The position numbers and the translations under genes were made by a program. The notes beneath the pieces were generated by a model. The model was not told the DNA's origin, did not search any database, and saw only the letters and a list, made by a program, of their open reading frames with translations. From NCBI GenBank assembly GCA_018819925.1, contig JAHJPG010000130.1:1-64000 (forward strand): a stretch of DNA of 64,000 nucleotides, read 5' to 3'. Source of the DNA: Pseudomonadota bacterium. Lineage in GTDB: Bacteria > Desulfobacterota > Desulfarculia > Desulfarculales > Desulfarculaceae. Shown in pieces: positions 27,025 to 35,008 of this stretch (the first letter of the stretch is position 1; each line of letters starts with the position of its first letter).

Positions 27025-27654
27025 ATGAATGAAGAGTTGGTTGCGAAGATATCGGACCTTCAGGAAGAAGACGCCCTAAGGCTGGCAGGCAATATCATCA
27101 AGCAAGGTGGAGACCCCAATGATGTATTGGCGGCCGCCCGAAAAGCCATGGAGGAGGTCGGGCAACGGTTCGCCGTTGGTGACTATTTCATACCCGACCT
27201 GATTTACTCGGGGACCATTTTAAAAGGCATCGTGTCAATCATCAAGCCACACCTAAAACAGGAAGAAGCGCCGAAAAAAAAGGGCGCTGTCATCATCGGG
27301 ACCGTGGCAGGCGATGTGCATGATATAGGCAAGGATATCGTGGTCTTCATGCTGGATTGCAATGGCTTTGAGGTGTTTGACCTAGGGATTGACGTACCCA
27401 AGCAGGTATTCATAGACAAAATCATTGAAACCAACGCCAAGGTCGTGGGCCTCAGCGGCTTTTTGACCTTGGCGTTCGAGGCCATGAAGGAGACCGTGGA
27501 CGCCATAAAGGAAGCGGGTTTGCGGGACGAGATAAAAATCATGATCGGCGGCGGACAAATTGACGAAAAAATCATGAACTACACCGGCGCTGATGCCTAT
27601 GGAAACGATGCCTTGGATGCCGTGAATCTAGCCAGGGATTGGTTGATGCAGTAA
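27025..27654 (+). CDS. Corrinoid methyl-carrier protein of the O-demethylation operon
   Basis: 209 residues; ATG after GATAAGGAGGCATC. Helical cap at 1-85 (DDVLAAARKAMEEVG-type helices) and B12 domain with DVHDIG (D97, H99, G102), VVGLSGFLTLAFEAMK and IMIGGGQ. Carries methyl on Co between the UroD-type methyltransferase at 27750 and the pterin methyltransferase at 30580, matching the MtvC/MtoC role in methoxydotrophs. Its cobalt is presumably reactivated by the RACE protein at 31943. Confidence 0.92.
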   Translation: MNEELVAKISDLQEEDALRLAGNIIKQGGDPNDVLAAARKAMEEVGQRFAVGDYFIPDLIYSGTILKGIVSIIKPHLKQEEAPKKKGAVIIGTVAGDVHDIGKDIVVFMLDCNGFEVFDLGIDVPKQVFIDKIIETNAKVVGLSGFLTLAFEAMKETVDAIKEAGLRDEIKIMIGGGQIDEKIMNYTGADAYGNDALDAVNLARDWLMQ

Positions 27655-27749
27655 GACAGGCCGTTAGCTGGCGATTTGCATAAAAAACACATACATAATA
27701 ATTAACCAAGGCCCATGGGAACGGTTGAAAAAGCTATAAGGAGTGGCGG

Positions 27750-29087
27750 ATGGCTAAGAATTGGAAGGAGATGAATTCTGGCGAAAAGCTGGAAGCCAGG
27801 TTTGAAAAATGGCTTTCGCCAGAGGGTCTGGACTTTAAAAGCCTGGAGGCCAAATCGTCTTATCAAAGAAAAATCATCCGGTTCAGGGACGCCGTCCAGC
27901 TGGACAAGACCCCCGATCGGGTGCCCATTTTCCCCTTCTACACCTTCCTGCCCGCAGACATATACGGCGTTACCAACGAGCAGGTGATGTACGATCCGGA
28001 GAAGCTGGCCTCCACTTGGATGCGATACCTGGAGGATTACCGCCCAGATTACTACCTCAGCCCGGCCCTGGTTTCCACGGGTCAGGCTTTGGATGCTCTT
28101 GACTACAAGCTATATAAGTGGCCCGGCCACGGGGTGCCGCCCACCTCCCCTTATCAGTGCGTCGAAAAAGAATATATGAAGGAAGACGAATACGACGCGC
28201 TCATCGAAGACCCCTCGGGCTTCTGGACCACGCGCTATCTTCCCCGTATCTGCGGAGCGCTGGACGGCCTCAAATTCCTGGGGTCGGCGGTCGAGAATTG
28301 CGAGTTGCCTCTGCTGGCGCCGATGTTGATCCCCTACGGTCTGCCGGAGGTGCAAAGCGCCCTGAAGGCCTTGATGAAGGCTGGCAACGCGGCTCTGAGT
28401 TGGGTGCAACACATAGGAGCTTTTGAAAAAGAAGCACAGGAAAGAGGTTTCGTAAATGGCGCGGGTGGTGTTGCCAAAGCGCCTTTTGATGTACTGGGAG
28501 ACACCTTGCGGGGGACCCAGGGCATGATGATTGACATGTATCGTCATCCGGAAAAGATAGTAAAGGCCCAGGAAAGATTAGTGCCCATTTTGATAAAGAT
28601 GGGCATCAAGGCCAGTGAGATGTCGGGCAATCCCATCGTGTTCATGCCGCTGCATAAAGGCGCGGACGGTTTTATGTCCGATGAGCAGTTCAAGAAATTT
28701 TATTGGCCCTTCCTGAAGGAAGTCGTCATGGGACTCATCGAGGAGGGCTGCCTGCCTCTGCTGTTTGCGGAGGGCGGCTACAACACCCGCCTGGAATATC
28801 TCAAGGAGATTCCCCGGGGCCGCAGTATTTGGCTTTTCGACAGAACGGACATGTGCAAGGCCAAAGAGATAGTTGGCGACACGATTTGCATGGCCGGCAA
28901 TGTTCCGGCCAGTTTGCTGGTGACGGGCACTGCCCGGGAGGTGGAGGGGTATTGCAAGGAGCTCATAGACACGATCGGCAAGAACGGCGGATTCATAATG
29001 TCCAGTGGAACATCTTTGGATGAAGCTAGGCCCGAGTCTTTACGCGCAATGATCGAGGTGACCAGGGAATACGGTGTTTATAAATAA
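27750..29087 (+). CDS. UroD-family methyltransferase, candidate aromatic O-demethylase (methyltransferase I)
   Basis: 445 residues; ATG after ATAAGGAGTGGCGG. Uroporphyrinogen-decarboxylase superfamily barrel, as in MtaA, CmuA and the aryl-O-demethylase MtvB/MtoB group. The C-terminal half has LPLLFAEGGYNTRLEYL, TICMAGNVPASLLVTG and GGFIMSSGTSLDEARPE, the metal/substrate-loop region in this superfamily. With a corrinoid protein before it and a pterin methyltransferase and RACE after it, the expected reaction is transfer of the O-methyl group of a methoxylated aromatic to cob(I)amide. Substrate could also be another methyl donor; the aromatic setting favours syringate- or methoxyphenol-like compounds. 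Confidence 0.8.
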   Translation: MAKNWKEMNSGEKLEARFEKWLSPEGLDFKSLEAKSSYQRKIIRFRDAVQLDKTPDRVPIFPFYTFLPADIYGVTNEQVMYDPEKLASTWMRYLEDYRPDYYLSPALVSTGQALDALDYKLYKWPGHGVPPTSPYQCVEKEYMKEDEYDALIEDPSGFWTTRYLPRICGALDGLKFLGSAVENCELPLLAPMLIPYGLPEVQSALKALMKAGNAALSWVQHIGAFEKEAQERGFVNGAGGVAKAPFDVLGDTLRGTQGMMIDMYRHPEKIVKAQERLVPILIKMGIKASEMSGNPIVFMPLHKGADGFMSDEQFKKFYWPFLKEVVMGLIEEGCLPLLFAEGGYNTRLEYLKEIPRGRSIWLFDRTDMCKAKEIVGDTICMAGNVPASLLVTGTAREVEGYCKELIDTIGKNGGFIMSSGTSLDEARPESLRAMIEVTREYGVYK

Positions 29088-29141
29088 TATTTTTGCCTTA
29101 TTTCAGGGCAGAGGGTGAAACCAACATATTAGGAGGCGGTA

Positions 29142-30449
29142 ATGAAAGGGGATCCCACGGACAAGGCCGGGCAACGCCTGACCAGGCGTCAGTTCATAAA
29201 AACGGGCACAGCGGCAGCGGCGGTTGCCGCTGTTTCCCTGGGGGGGCTGCCAAAGCTGACGGGCAGGGCCCACGCGGCTAAACGCGACTATATTTTAATC
29301 GGCCGGCCCAACCCGTTCACCGGCCCCCTGTCCGTTTTCGGCGACAACTCGCCCTGGACCGACGACCGAGCCATCGCGGCCATGAACAAGGACGGCGGCT
29401 TTTATATTGAGGAGCTTGGGAAAAAAATCCCCGTAAAGATCAAGATCGTGGACACCCAGAGTGACCCGACAAAGACCGCCGAAGTGACCGCCAGGCTGAT
29501 CACCAAGGACAAGGTGGACTTCATAATCGCCAACAGTTCGCCGCTGACGGTCAACCCCGCCAGCGCCATTTGCGAAAAATACCAGGTGCCCTGCATCGCC
29601 ATGGAGGTGCCGGCCGAGCCTTGGCTCACGGGCGGTCCTTATAAATGGTCCTACCTGGCCTGCTTCGACTTGGAGAGCCTGGCCGACCTTTATATTGAAT
29701 TTTGGGATTCAAAGGCGCAGCAGACCAACAAGGTCGTGGGGGCCTTGTGGCCCAACGATGCCGATGGAATCTCTTTTACGGAAATATTCACCAGAAAGTT
29801 GGCGGCCAAGAACTATAAACTGATCGACCCGGGGAGATTCCCTTTCTTCAGTAAGGATTTCAGCACCATAATTAATCTCTTCAAGAAAAACAAAGTGGAG
29901 ATACTCACAGGCGCCCTGCTTCCCCCGGACTGGACCACGGTTTGGCGGCAATGCCACCAGATGGGCTTTATCCCCAAGTTCGCCACCATTGGCAAGGCCC
30001 TCCTCTTGCCTGGAGCGGTTGAGGCTCTGGGAGGCGACTTGGGCAATGGCCTAAGCACTGAGTGCTGGTGGAGCCCGTATCACCCCTTCAAATCTTCGTT
30101 GAGCGGGGAAAGCTGCATGGATTTGGCCAAGGCCTGGACAAAGGACACCGGCAAGGAGTGGACTCAGCCCTTGGGGTTCAAGTATGCCGGTTTTGAGATA
30201 CTGGCGGACGTATTGAAGCGGTGCAAGACCTTGGACAAGCATAAATTCATGAAGGCGTTTGGCGAAACCAACATGACCACCATGATGGGCCCAATCAAAT
30301 ACAACAAGCAGCATTACGCGCCGACCCCCCTGGTGGGCGGGCAGTGGCTCAAGGGCAAAAAATTTCCGTGGAACTTAGAGGTGGTTTACAACAAATCATA
30401 TCCCTCCATCCCCACCACGGCAAAGATGCTTTTCCCGATTACCCAATAG
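29142..30449 (+). CDS. Tat-exported Liv-type substrate-binding protein 3
   Basis: 435 residues; ATG after AGGAGGCGGTA. Twin-arginine signal TRRQFIKTGTAAAAVAAV, cleavage near AHAAKR, then RDYILIGRPNPFTGPLSVFG. Close paralogue of the proteins at 15485 and 22784. Being inside the O-demethylation operon, right after the methyltransferase, it probably binds a methoxylated aromatic and delivers it to the shared LivHMFG transporter, since no transporter membrane genes lie here. Confidence 0.85.
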   Translation: MKGDPTDKAGQRLTRRQFIKTGTAAAAVAAVSLGGLPKLTGRAHAAKRDYILIGRPNPFTGPLSVFGDNSPWTDDRAIAAMNKDGGFYIEELGKKIPVKIKIVDTQSDPTKTAEVTARLITKDKVDFIIANSSPLTVNPASAICEKYQVPCIAMEVPAEPWLTGGPYKWSYLACFDLESLADLYIEFWDSKAQQTNKVVGALWPNDADGISFTEIFTRKLAAKNYKLIDPGRFPFFSKDFSTIINLFKKNKVEILTGALLPPDWTTVWRQCHQMGFIPKFATIGKALLLPGAVEALGGDLGNGLSTECWWSPYHPFKSSLSGESCMDLAKAWTKDTGKEWTQPLGFKYAGFEILADVLKRCKTLDKHKFMKAFGETNMTTMMGPIKYNKQHYAPTPLVGGQWLKGKKFPWNLEVVYNKSYPSIPTTAKMLFPITQ

Positions 30450-30474
30450 CATCTGCCCATAACCCATAACTGCG

Positions 30475-30526
30475 AAAAACGATCCGCCGCGCTGATTTTC
30501 TTGTTGAGGCGCGGGGGGTCGTTTTT
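30475..30526 (+). terminator. Rho-independent terminator after binding protein 3
   Basis: AACGA-TCCG-CCGCGC, a loop rich in T, then GCGCGG-GGGG-TCGTTTTTA. The paired arms followed by five Ts make a typical terminator. It may lower expression of the downstream pterin methyltransferase relative to the binding protein. Confidence 0.65.
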
Positions 30527-30579
30527 ATCCTCCCACGGTTGGATCGGCGAAACGAAAAACAATTGCTTGGAGCACAGTG

Positions 30580-31380
30580 ATGTTTGAGGTCATCGGTGAA
30601 AGAATCAACACCACCCGCAAAGACGTCAACGAGGCGGTGTCCAACCGCGACGCCAACTATATTCAAGAGGACGTAAAGGCTCAACAAGCGGGGGGGGCCA
30701 CCTACATAGATGTGAACGCCGGGTCCAGGGCGGGCAGCGAGAAGGAGGATATGGCTTGGCTGTTGAAAGTCGTCCAGCAGGCGGCCGAGGTGCCGCTTTG
30801 CCTTGACAGCCCGAGCACCGAAGTTCTGGAGATAGCCTATAGCATGGTCCAGCAGCGGCCCATGGTCAACTCCATCAGCCTTGAGACCAGCCGCTACGAG
30901 CCCATGCTTTCCTTTCTCCGGGGAAAGGACTGTGATGTGGTGGCCCTGTGCATGGACGATTCGGGAACGCCGTCCAACCCCCAGGAGGTCGTGGCGCGAG
31001 CCGTCCGCTTGACGCGGGGGCTGGAATCGGTTGGCATCAAGCAAGAGTCCATACGCATCGACCCCGTGATACAACCCATCAGCACAGGCGACAATAACAG
31101 CGTTCTGGCTATGGAGTCGGTTCGGGGCATCATGGAGGCTCTGCCGGGTGTACACACTATTTGCGGTCTCTCCAACGTATCCTTCGGCCTACCTCAGAGA
31201 AAGGGAATTAACCGTATATTCCTGACGCTCCTGTTGGCCAGCGGGCTGGATGGCGCCATTCTAGACCCCTTGGATGTCAAGATTATGTCAACGTTGCGGG
31301 CCACTCGCATGCTGCTTGGGCAAGACTGCTATTGCAGAAATTTTCTCTCGGCCGTGCGGGCCGGCAATATATCCTTATAG
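30580..31380 (+). CDS. Methyltetrahydrofolate:corrinoid methyltransferase (pterin-binding, MtvA/AcsE type)
   Basis: ATG at 30580 after GGAGCACAGTG; 266 residues. Pterin-binding TIM barrel: FEVIGERINTTRKDV at the start, GATYIDVNAG, the Asp of CLDSPS, RIDPVIQPISTG, and the Asn of GLSNVSFGLP. As methyltransferase II it moves the methyl group from the corrinoid protein to tetrahydrofolate, feeding the Wood-Ljungdahl route in either direction. Single-domain size matches AcsE/MtgA. Acts with the proteins at 27025 and 27750. Confidence 0.9.
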   Translation: MFEVIGERINTTRKDVNEAVSNRDANYIQEDVKAQQAGGATYIDVNAGSRAGSEKEDMAWLLKVVQQAAEVPLCLDSPSTEVLEIAYSMVQQRPMVNSISLETSRYEPMLSFLRGKDCDVVALCMDDSGTPSNPQEVVARAVRLTRGLESVGIKQESIRIDPVIQPISTGDNNSVLAMESVRGIMEALPGVHTICGLSNVSFGLPQRKGINRIFLTLLLASGLDGAILDPLDVKIMSTLRATRMLLGQDCYCRNFLSAVRAGNISL

Positions 31381-31942
31381 CCGGATGCCGCTACTGGCTA
31401 ATAATAAATGGGTAAATCCCGGCCCTGTGCCGTGGGGATGCTAATCTTTGACATACCCGGAAGTGCAAGAAAGAGGTCAAGTCAACCCAAACTATGCGGC
31501 GAGATCAGTCAAAATTCGCTTCAGCAGAGCCCAATATGTTTATATGGTGTTCAAAAGTAAGATTGGCCGGAGGTTTTGGAGTGTCCGGTTATAGTGAAGG
31601 CCAGAAAGAGACCATAAGACCGGATTTCAACCGGTCGATCGTGATGTATTGCCAAAGCGCCAAACTTTCATCTGTGCCTTATATGACGCATCGCCTTGGC
31701 GGATGGGTCATGAGTCCTTTCGGTGTTGCCCAATTGGATCATGGCATGCACTCTAGGCACCAGAAGGCCCAAAACAAGGTTAGGCGCGGCAATGCTGCAT
31801 AATCATGGTTAAATTATTTGCCAAGGGCCAACGATATTGATTTGTTTCACCCGGCCTCGCATACAGCGAAGCAATCGCATTTTGGTGTGTATATACGACA
31901 TTTTTCAAAGTTGATTCCTTTTTTTCTTGAGAGCAGCCAAAC
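31381..31942. other. Gap with an IS1380-like relic, otherwise empty
   Basis: About 560 bp between the pterin methyltransferase and the RACE gene. A plus-strand frame at 31494-31802 contains GQKETIRPDFNRSIVM and AKLSS, like the N-terminus of IS1380-type transposases (IRPDFNRSI...F.GAKLSSDTG), but degenerates afterwards. I see no functional gene; the promoter for RACE probably lies near 31800-31930. Confidence 0.4.
31494..31802 (+). pseudogene. Degenerate IS1380-family transposase fragment
   Basis: The segment IRPDFNRSIVM...AKLSS is the only recognisable part. The following residues do not match the family, and no terminal repeats were found. It separates RACE from the rest of the methyl-transfer operon. 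Confidence 0.35.
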
Positions 31943-33865
31943 ATGAATGATTGCGAGATCATGGTAAGGGTCGGCGGCCGAGAGGTCCCGGCCGCCGCAG
32001 GCGAGTTGTTGGGTGATGCCTTGCTTCGGGCAAAGATTCAACTGCCAACCGATTGCGGCGGCATGGGACTGTGCGGACAGTGTCAGGTCAAGTTGCGCCC
32101 GATCGCGGCCGCCTCACCCCCCAGCGAGGCAGAGCGCGCCGTTTTAAGCGCGGATCAATTGGCCTCGGGTTACAGGCTGGCCTGCCAGGCAACTGTCCTA
32201 GACTCACTGGAGGCGGAGCCTTTGCGGGTGGATAAAGACGGCGGGCAGGCCCAGGCCTTCAAGTCCAGGCTCGAAGGCAAGTTCGCGGTGAGCCACGGGC
32301 TGCGGCGAATCATCCTGACAGGCGACGATTGGAAGGCGGCCGGTACGGCGTGGAGGGCTTCCAGCCTGATTTCCCAGGTTGGCGCCCGGGCGGGAGAAGC
32401 GGGCCTTGATTTTTCCGCCAGCGCCATCCACCAGCTAGCTGAAATGGGTTCCCCCAGGGGAGACATCACCCTGGTGGCGGATAGCACGGAGGTGTTTTCG
32501 GTGCTGCCCGGCAAACGCTCCCAGAGTCTGGGGCTTGCCGTTGATCTTGGCACCACCACCATCGGGGCATATCTGTGCGACATGGTTTCCGGGCAAATCC
32601 TGGTTTCGGATTCCACGGTAAACCCCCAGAGGCGCTTTGGCGAAGATGTCATCAGCCGGATCAGTGTGGCAAGCGCCAAGCCCTCCTTGGTGCCCGAGAT
32701 AAAGCAACTGGCCGTGTCGGCCATAAACCATTTGATCAATTCGGTATGCGCCCAAGCCCAGTGCTCGGCAGATGACATCGACGAGGTGTGCCTGGTGGGT
32801 AACCCCACCATGCAGACGCTGTTTTTGGGCTTGAATCCCCGGAGCCTGGGCCTTGCTCCCTATTTGCCGGTCACCAATGAATCCCTGACCATTGACGGCC
32901 GGTCTTTGGGACTGAAGGTTAACGGTGGAACCAGGGTGCATATCCTGCCCATGGTGTCCGGCTTCATCGGCGGCGACGCCATCGCCATGGCCCTTCGCAT
33001 AGAGCAAGACAAGCCCGACGGGCCGGTGCTGGCCCTGGACCTGGGCACCAACGGCGAGTTGGTCCTGCTTAACGACGGCCAGGCCTGGGCGGCCAGCGCC
33101 GCCACCGGGCCCGCCTTTGAGGGAGCCAACATCGAGCGGGGCATGCGGGCGGCTCCCGGCGCGGTGGACCGGATGTGGTGGGACCAGGCCTCATCGGGTT
33201 TCGGCTATCTGCTGTCGCCGGGGCTGGAGCATAACGGCAAGGCCCTGGGCCTGTGCGGGTCCGGCCTGATCGACGCGGTGGCGGTGCTGCTCGAACAGGG
33301 AGCCATGGACCCCAGCGGACGCCTGGTGACCGGGGCGCCCGGGGTGGTCAGCGCCCCGGACACAAAAACCTGTGCAGCGCAGCTGTTGCCTCCCGAAGCT
33401 TGCGCCGACGGCAAACCGCTGTACCTGACCCAACAGGACATTCGCCAGGTGCAACTGGCCAAGGCCGCGCTACGGGTGGGCCAGGATTACCTTATGGAGT
33501 TGTCCGGCTGCAGCCGGGTGGCCCACACGGTGATAACAGGCGCTTTCGGGGTGGGTTTTCATTGGCCCAGCGCCATGGCCCTGGGCATGCTGCCCGACGA
33601 AAAACGGCTGGGCGTCATCGAGGCCTTGCCCAACGCGGCGGGAGCCGGAGCGGTGATGGCCCTTTTGGATGCTGGCAAACGCCGGCGGGCCAGGGAGTTG
33701 GGGCGAGGCATGCGGGTAATCGAGCTCAACCGGCAGGCCGACTTCAACGACCGCTTCATCCAGGCGTTGAATTTCCCCCCCAGACCAGGAAGCAATAATG
33801 GCGTCGCTGGGAATCCCAAAGCCGGACCTCGACCCCGTTCAGTTGGCCTTGGCCATCAATCATGA
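31943..33865 (+). CDS. Corrinoid activation protein RACE (2Fe-2S plus ASKHA, RamA type)
   Basis: 640 residues. N-terminal plant-type [2Fe-2S] domain with C38, C44, C47 and C81 (DCGGMGLCGQC, then LAC), a linker of about 110 residues, then the ASKHA nucleotide-binding fold (GLAVDLGTTTIGAYL near 195; GPVLALDLGTNGELVLL near 360; GLCGSGLIDA). It reduces inactive cob(II)amide to cob(I)amide using electrons from reduced ferredoxin or NADH and ATP hydrolysis, keeping the methyl-carrier proteins active. The last codons overlap the truncated gene at 33798. Confidence 0.9.
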   Translation: MNDCEIMVRVGGREVPAAAGELLGDALLRAKIQLPTDCGGMGLCGQCQVKLRPIAAASPPSEAERAVLSADQLASGYRLACQATVLDSLEAEPLRVDKDGGQAQAFKSRLEGKFAVSHGLRRIILTGDDWKAAGTAWRASSLISQVGARAGEAGLDFSASAIHQLAEMGSPRGDITLVADSTEVFSVLPGKRSQSLGLAVDLGTTTIGAYLCDMVSGQILVSDSTVNPQRRFGEDVISRISVASAKPSLVPEIKQLAVSAINHLINSVCAQAQCSADDIDEVCLVGNPTMQTLFLGLNPRSLGLAPYLPVTNESLTIDGRSLGLKVNGGTRVHILPMVSGFIGGDAIAMALRIEQDKPDGPVLALDLGTNGELVLLNDGQAWAASAATGPAFEGANIERGMRAAPGAVDRMWWDQASSGFGYLLSPGLEHNGKALGLCGSGLIDAVAVLLEQGAMDPSGRLVTGAPGVVSAPDTKTCAAQLLPPEACADGKPLYLTQQDIRQVQLAKAALRVGQDYLMELSGCSRVAHTVITGAFGVGFHWPSAMALGMLPDEKRLGVIEALPNAAGAGAVMALLDAGKRRRARELGRGMRVIELNRQADFNDRFIQALNFPPRPGSNNGVAGNPKAGPRPRSVGLGHQS

Positions 33866-34088
33866 CCGCCCCAACGAACAGTTGGGACAGTCCGTAAGGG
33901 ATTGCCTGGCCCAAGCCCGGGAGTTGATCGCGCCGCGGGCGGTTTATGAACTCTTGACGGTGGTGGGGCGGGGGCCGGACTGGATCGAGGATGTCTTGAT
34001 CCGAGCACTGCGGAGCATATCTGGCGTGATCGTAGCTTGGGTCGAGGATTATCGGTTTGAACTCGGCAGAGTGCGCGAAGCCACCTGA
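33798..34088 (+). pseudogene. Truncated vitamin-B12-dependent methionine-synthase-activation-like protein
   Basis: ATG inside the end of RACE. The first 75 or so residues (DPVQLALAINHDRPNEQLG, LAQARELIAPRAVYELL, WIEDVLIRALRS) look like the N-terminus of the small activation-domain protein often found next to RACE, which has about 220 residues. After about position 34005 the sequence turns into the antisense of an unrelated opposite-strand reading frame, so the gene is cut by a rearrangement. Confidence 0.5.
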
Positions 34089-34157
34089 AAGCGCCAGGGC
34101 CAAGGCGACAACTAGACCCAGCAACATTGCAGGGCGCGAAGCCCTACGGTTCCTCAT
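34005..34157 (-). pseudogene. N-terminal fragment of a secreted protein
   Basis: On the minus strand from 34157 a clear Sec signal peptide is read (MRNRRASRPAMLLGLVVALA, cleavage near AHSAE), followed by FKPIILDPSYDHARYAPQ. This resembles the mature start of some secreted DNA/RNA non-specific endonucleases, but the match is short. After about 50 residues it runs into the antisense of the truncated activation gene. Probably a relic of a deletion or inversion. Confidence 0.4.
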
Positions 34158-34263
34158 CGCGCTCCTTAGTCCAAGCCGGTGTAGCCCACACCGCCCAATA
34201 GCCCTCTATTACCCGTCTGGTTTTGCTAGAATACCACCGTGACCACAGCAAGGGAGCGATGCC

Positions 34264-34596
34264 ATGCCTAAGAAAATGGTCTTCTTTTTGATCCTGCTGG
34301 CCATGGTGGCTGGGTTTATCGGCGGAACTTTCAGCTCTCAGCTAGTCCTGGCCAAGGCCAAAGTACATAAAGTGCTCAAAGCCCAGGAGTTCCATATAAC
34401 CGATCAGCAGGGAGTCACTCGGGCGAGCATCTACCTGACCAGCAAGGGTGATCTCTACGTTGCCCTCTACGACGCCAAAGGCAAGGCAATTGACTCCATG
34501 GTGGTAACGCCCAAGCTGATTGCGGCATCTAAGAAGACAGCGGCTACTGTGCAGAAGTTGGAGCGGATGTTTTCGGGGATTTTGCCTGGAAAGTAG
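34264..34596 (+). CDS. Small membrane-anchored or exported protein of unknown function
   Basis: 110 residues; ATG after GGGAGCGATGCC. A single hydrophobic segment at 5-29 (MVFFLILLAMVAGFIGGTFS) acts as signal or anchor. The rest (EFHITDQQGVTRASIYLTSKGDLYVALYDAKGKAI) matches a widespread beta-rich repeat-like segment seen in many short exported proteins, without a known role. It stands alone on the plus strand, facing the Kor operon. Confidence 0.65.
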   Translation: MPKKMVFFLILLAMVAGFIGGTFSSQLVLAKAKVHKVLKAQEFHITDQQGVTRASIYLTSKGDLYVALYDAKGKAIDSMVVTPKLIAASKKTAATVQKLERMFSGILPGK

Positions 34597-34716
34597 GAAT
34601 GGTCTAGAAATACCGGCCGAGGGCCGGTCGTCGTGAAAAAGGCCGCTACCGCTGTCTCTGCCCACCAAACAGGGAAGAACTGAACGGCAACGGCCTTCCG
34701 GGTAAAATTAAAGGGT

Positions 34717-34730
34717 TAGGCCGTTTGGCC
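34717..34730 (-). terminator. Weak hairpin at the end of the Kor operon
   Basis: AGGCC-AAAC-GGCCT on the minus strand, overlapping the ferredoxin stop and followed by AACCCTTTAATTTT. The stem is only 5 bp, so termination may be partial. Confidence 0.35.
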
Positions 34731-35008
34731 TAGGCCTGATCCAGTTCCATGGTGATGGCCCCCTTGGGGCAGACGTTGGCGCAAAGCCCGCAGCCCTTGC
34801 AAAAGGCCAGGTCGATCACCGGCCGGCCGGTGTCCGGGTTTTTGGTCACGGCCAGGTCCGGGCAGATCAACAGGCAAAGTTCGCAACCCTGGCAGGAGTG
34901 GCCCGACAAGCAGCGGGCCGCTTCGGCCTGGGCTTGCCCCAAAGTCATCTCCCCTTCCCCGGCCATGGGCTCGGAAACCGGCAGGGAGCACGGCGGACGC
35001 AGGCTCAT
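34730..35008 (-). CDS. 2[4Fe-4S] ferredoxin, delta-type subunit of a 2-oxoacid:ferredoxin oxidoreductase
   Basis: 92 residues. Two cluster motifs: CQGCELCLLICPD and CKGCGLCANVCPKGAI. The protein ends the minus-strand operon alpha-beta-gamma-GltD-like-ferredoxin and overlaps the preceding gene by 4 nt. It presumably takes electrons from the TPP subunit and passes them on to soluble ferredoxin or the flavoprotein at 35005. Confidence 0.9.
   Translation of the reverse strand: MSLRPPCSLPVSEPMAGEGEMTLGQAQAEAARCLSGHSCQGCELCLLICPDLAVTKNPDTGRPVIDLAFCKGCGLCANVCPKGAITMELDQA

Noticed and set aside
27750-29087. True uroporphyrinogen decarboxylase of heme synthesis
   Set aside because: Longer than HemE (about 350 residues) and surrounded by corrinoid, pterin methyltransferase and RACE genes.
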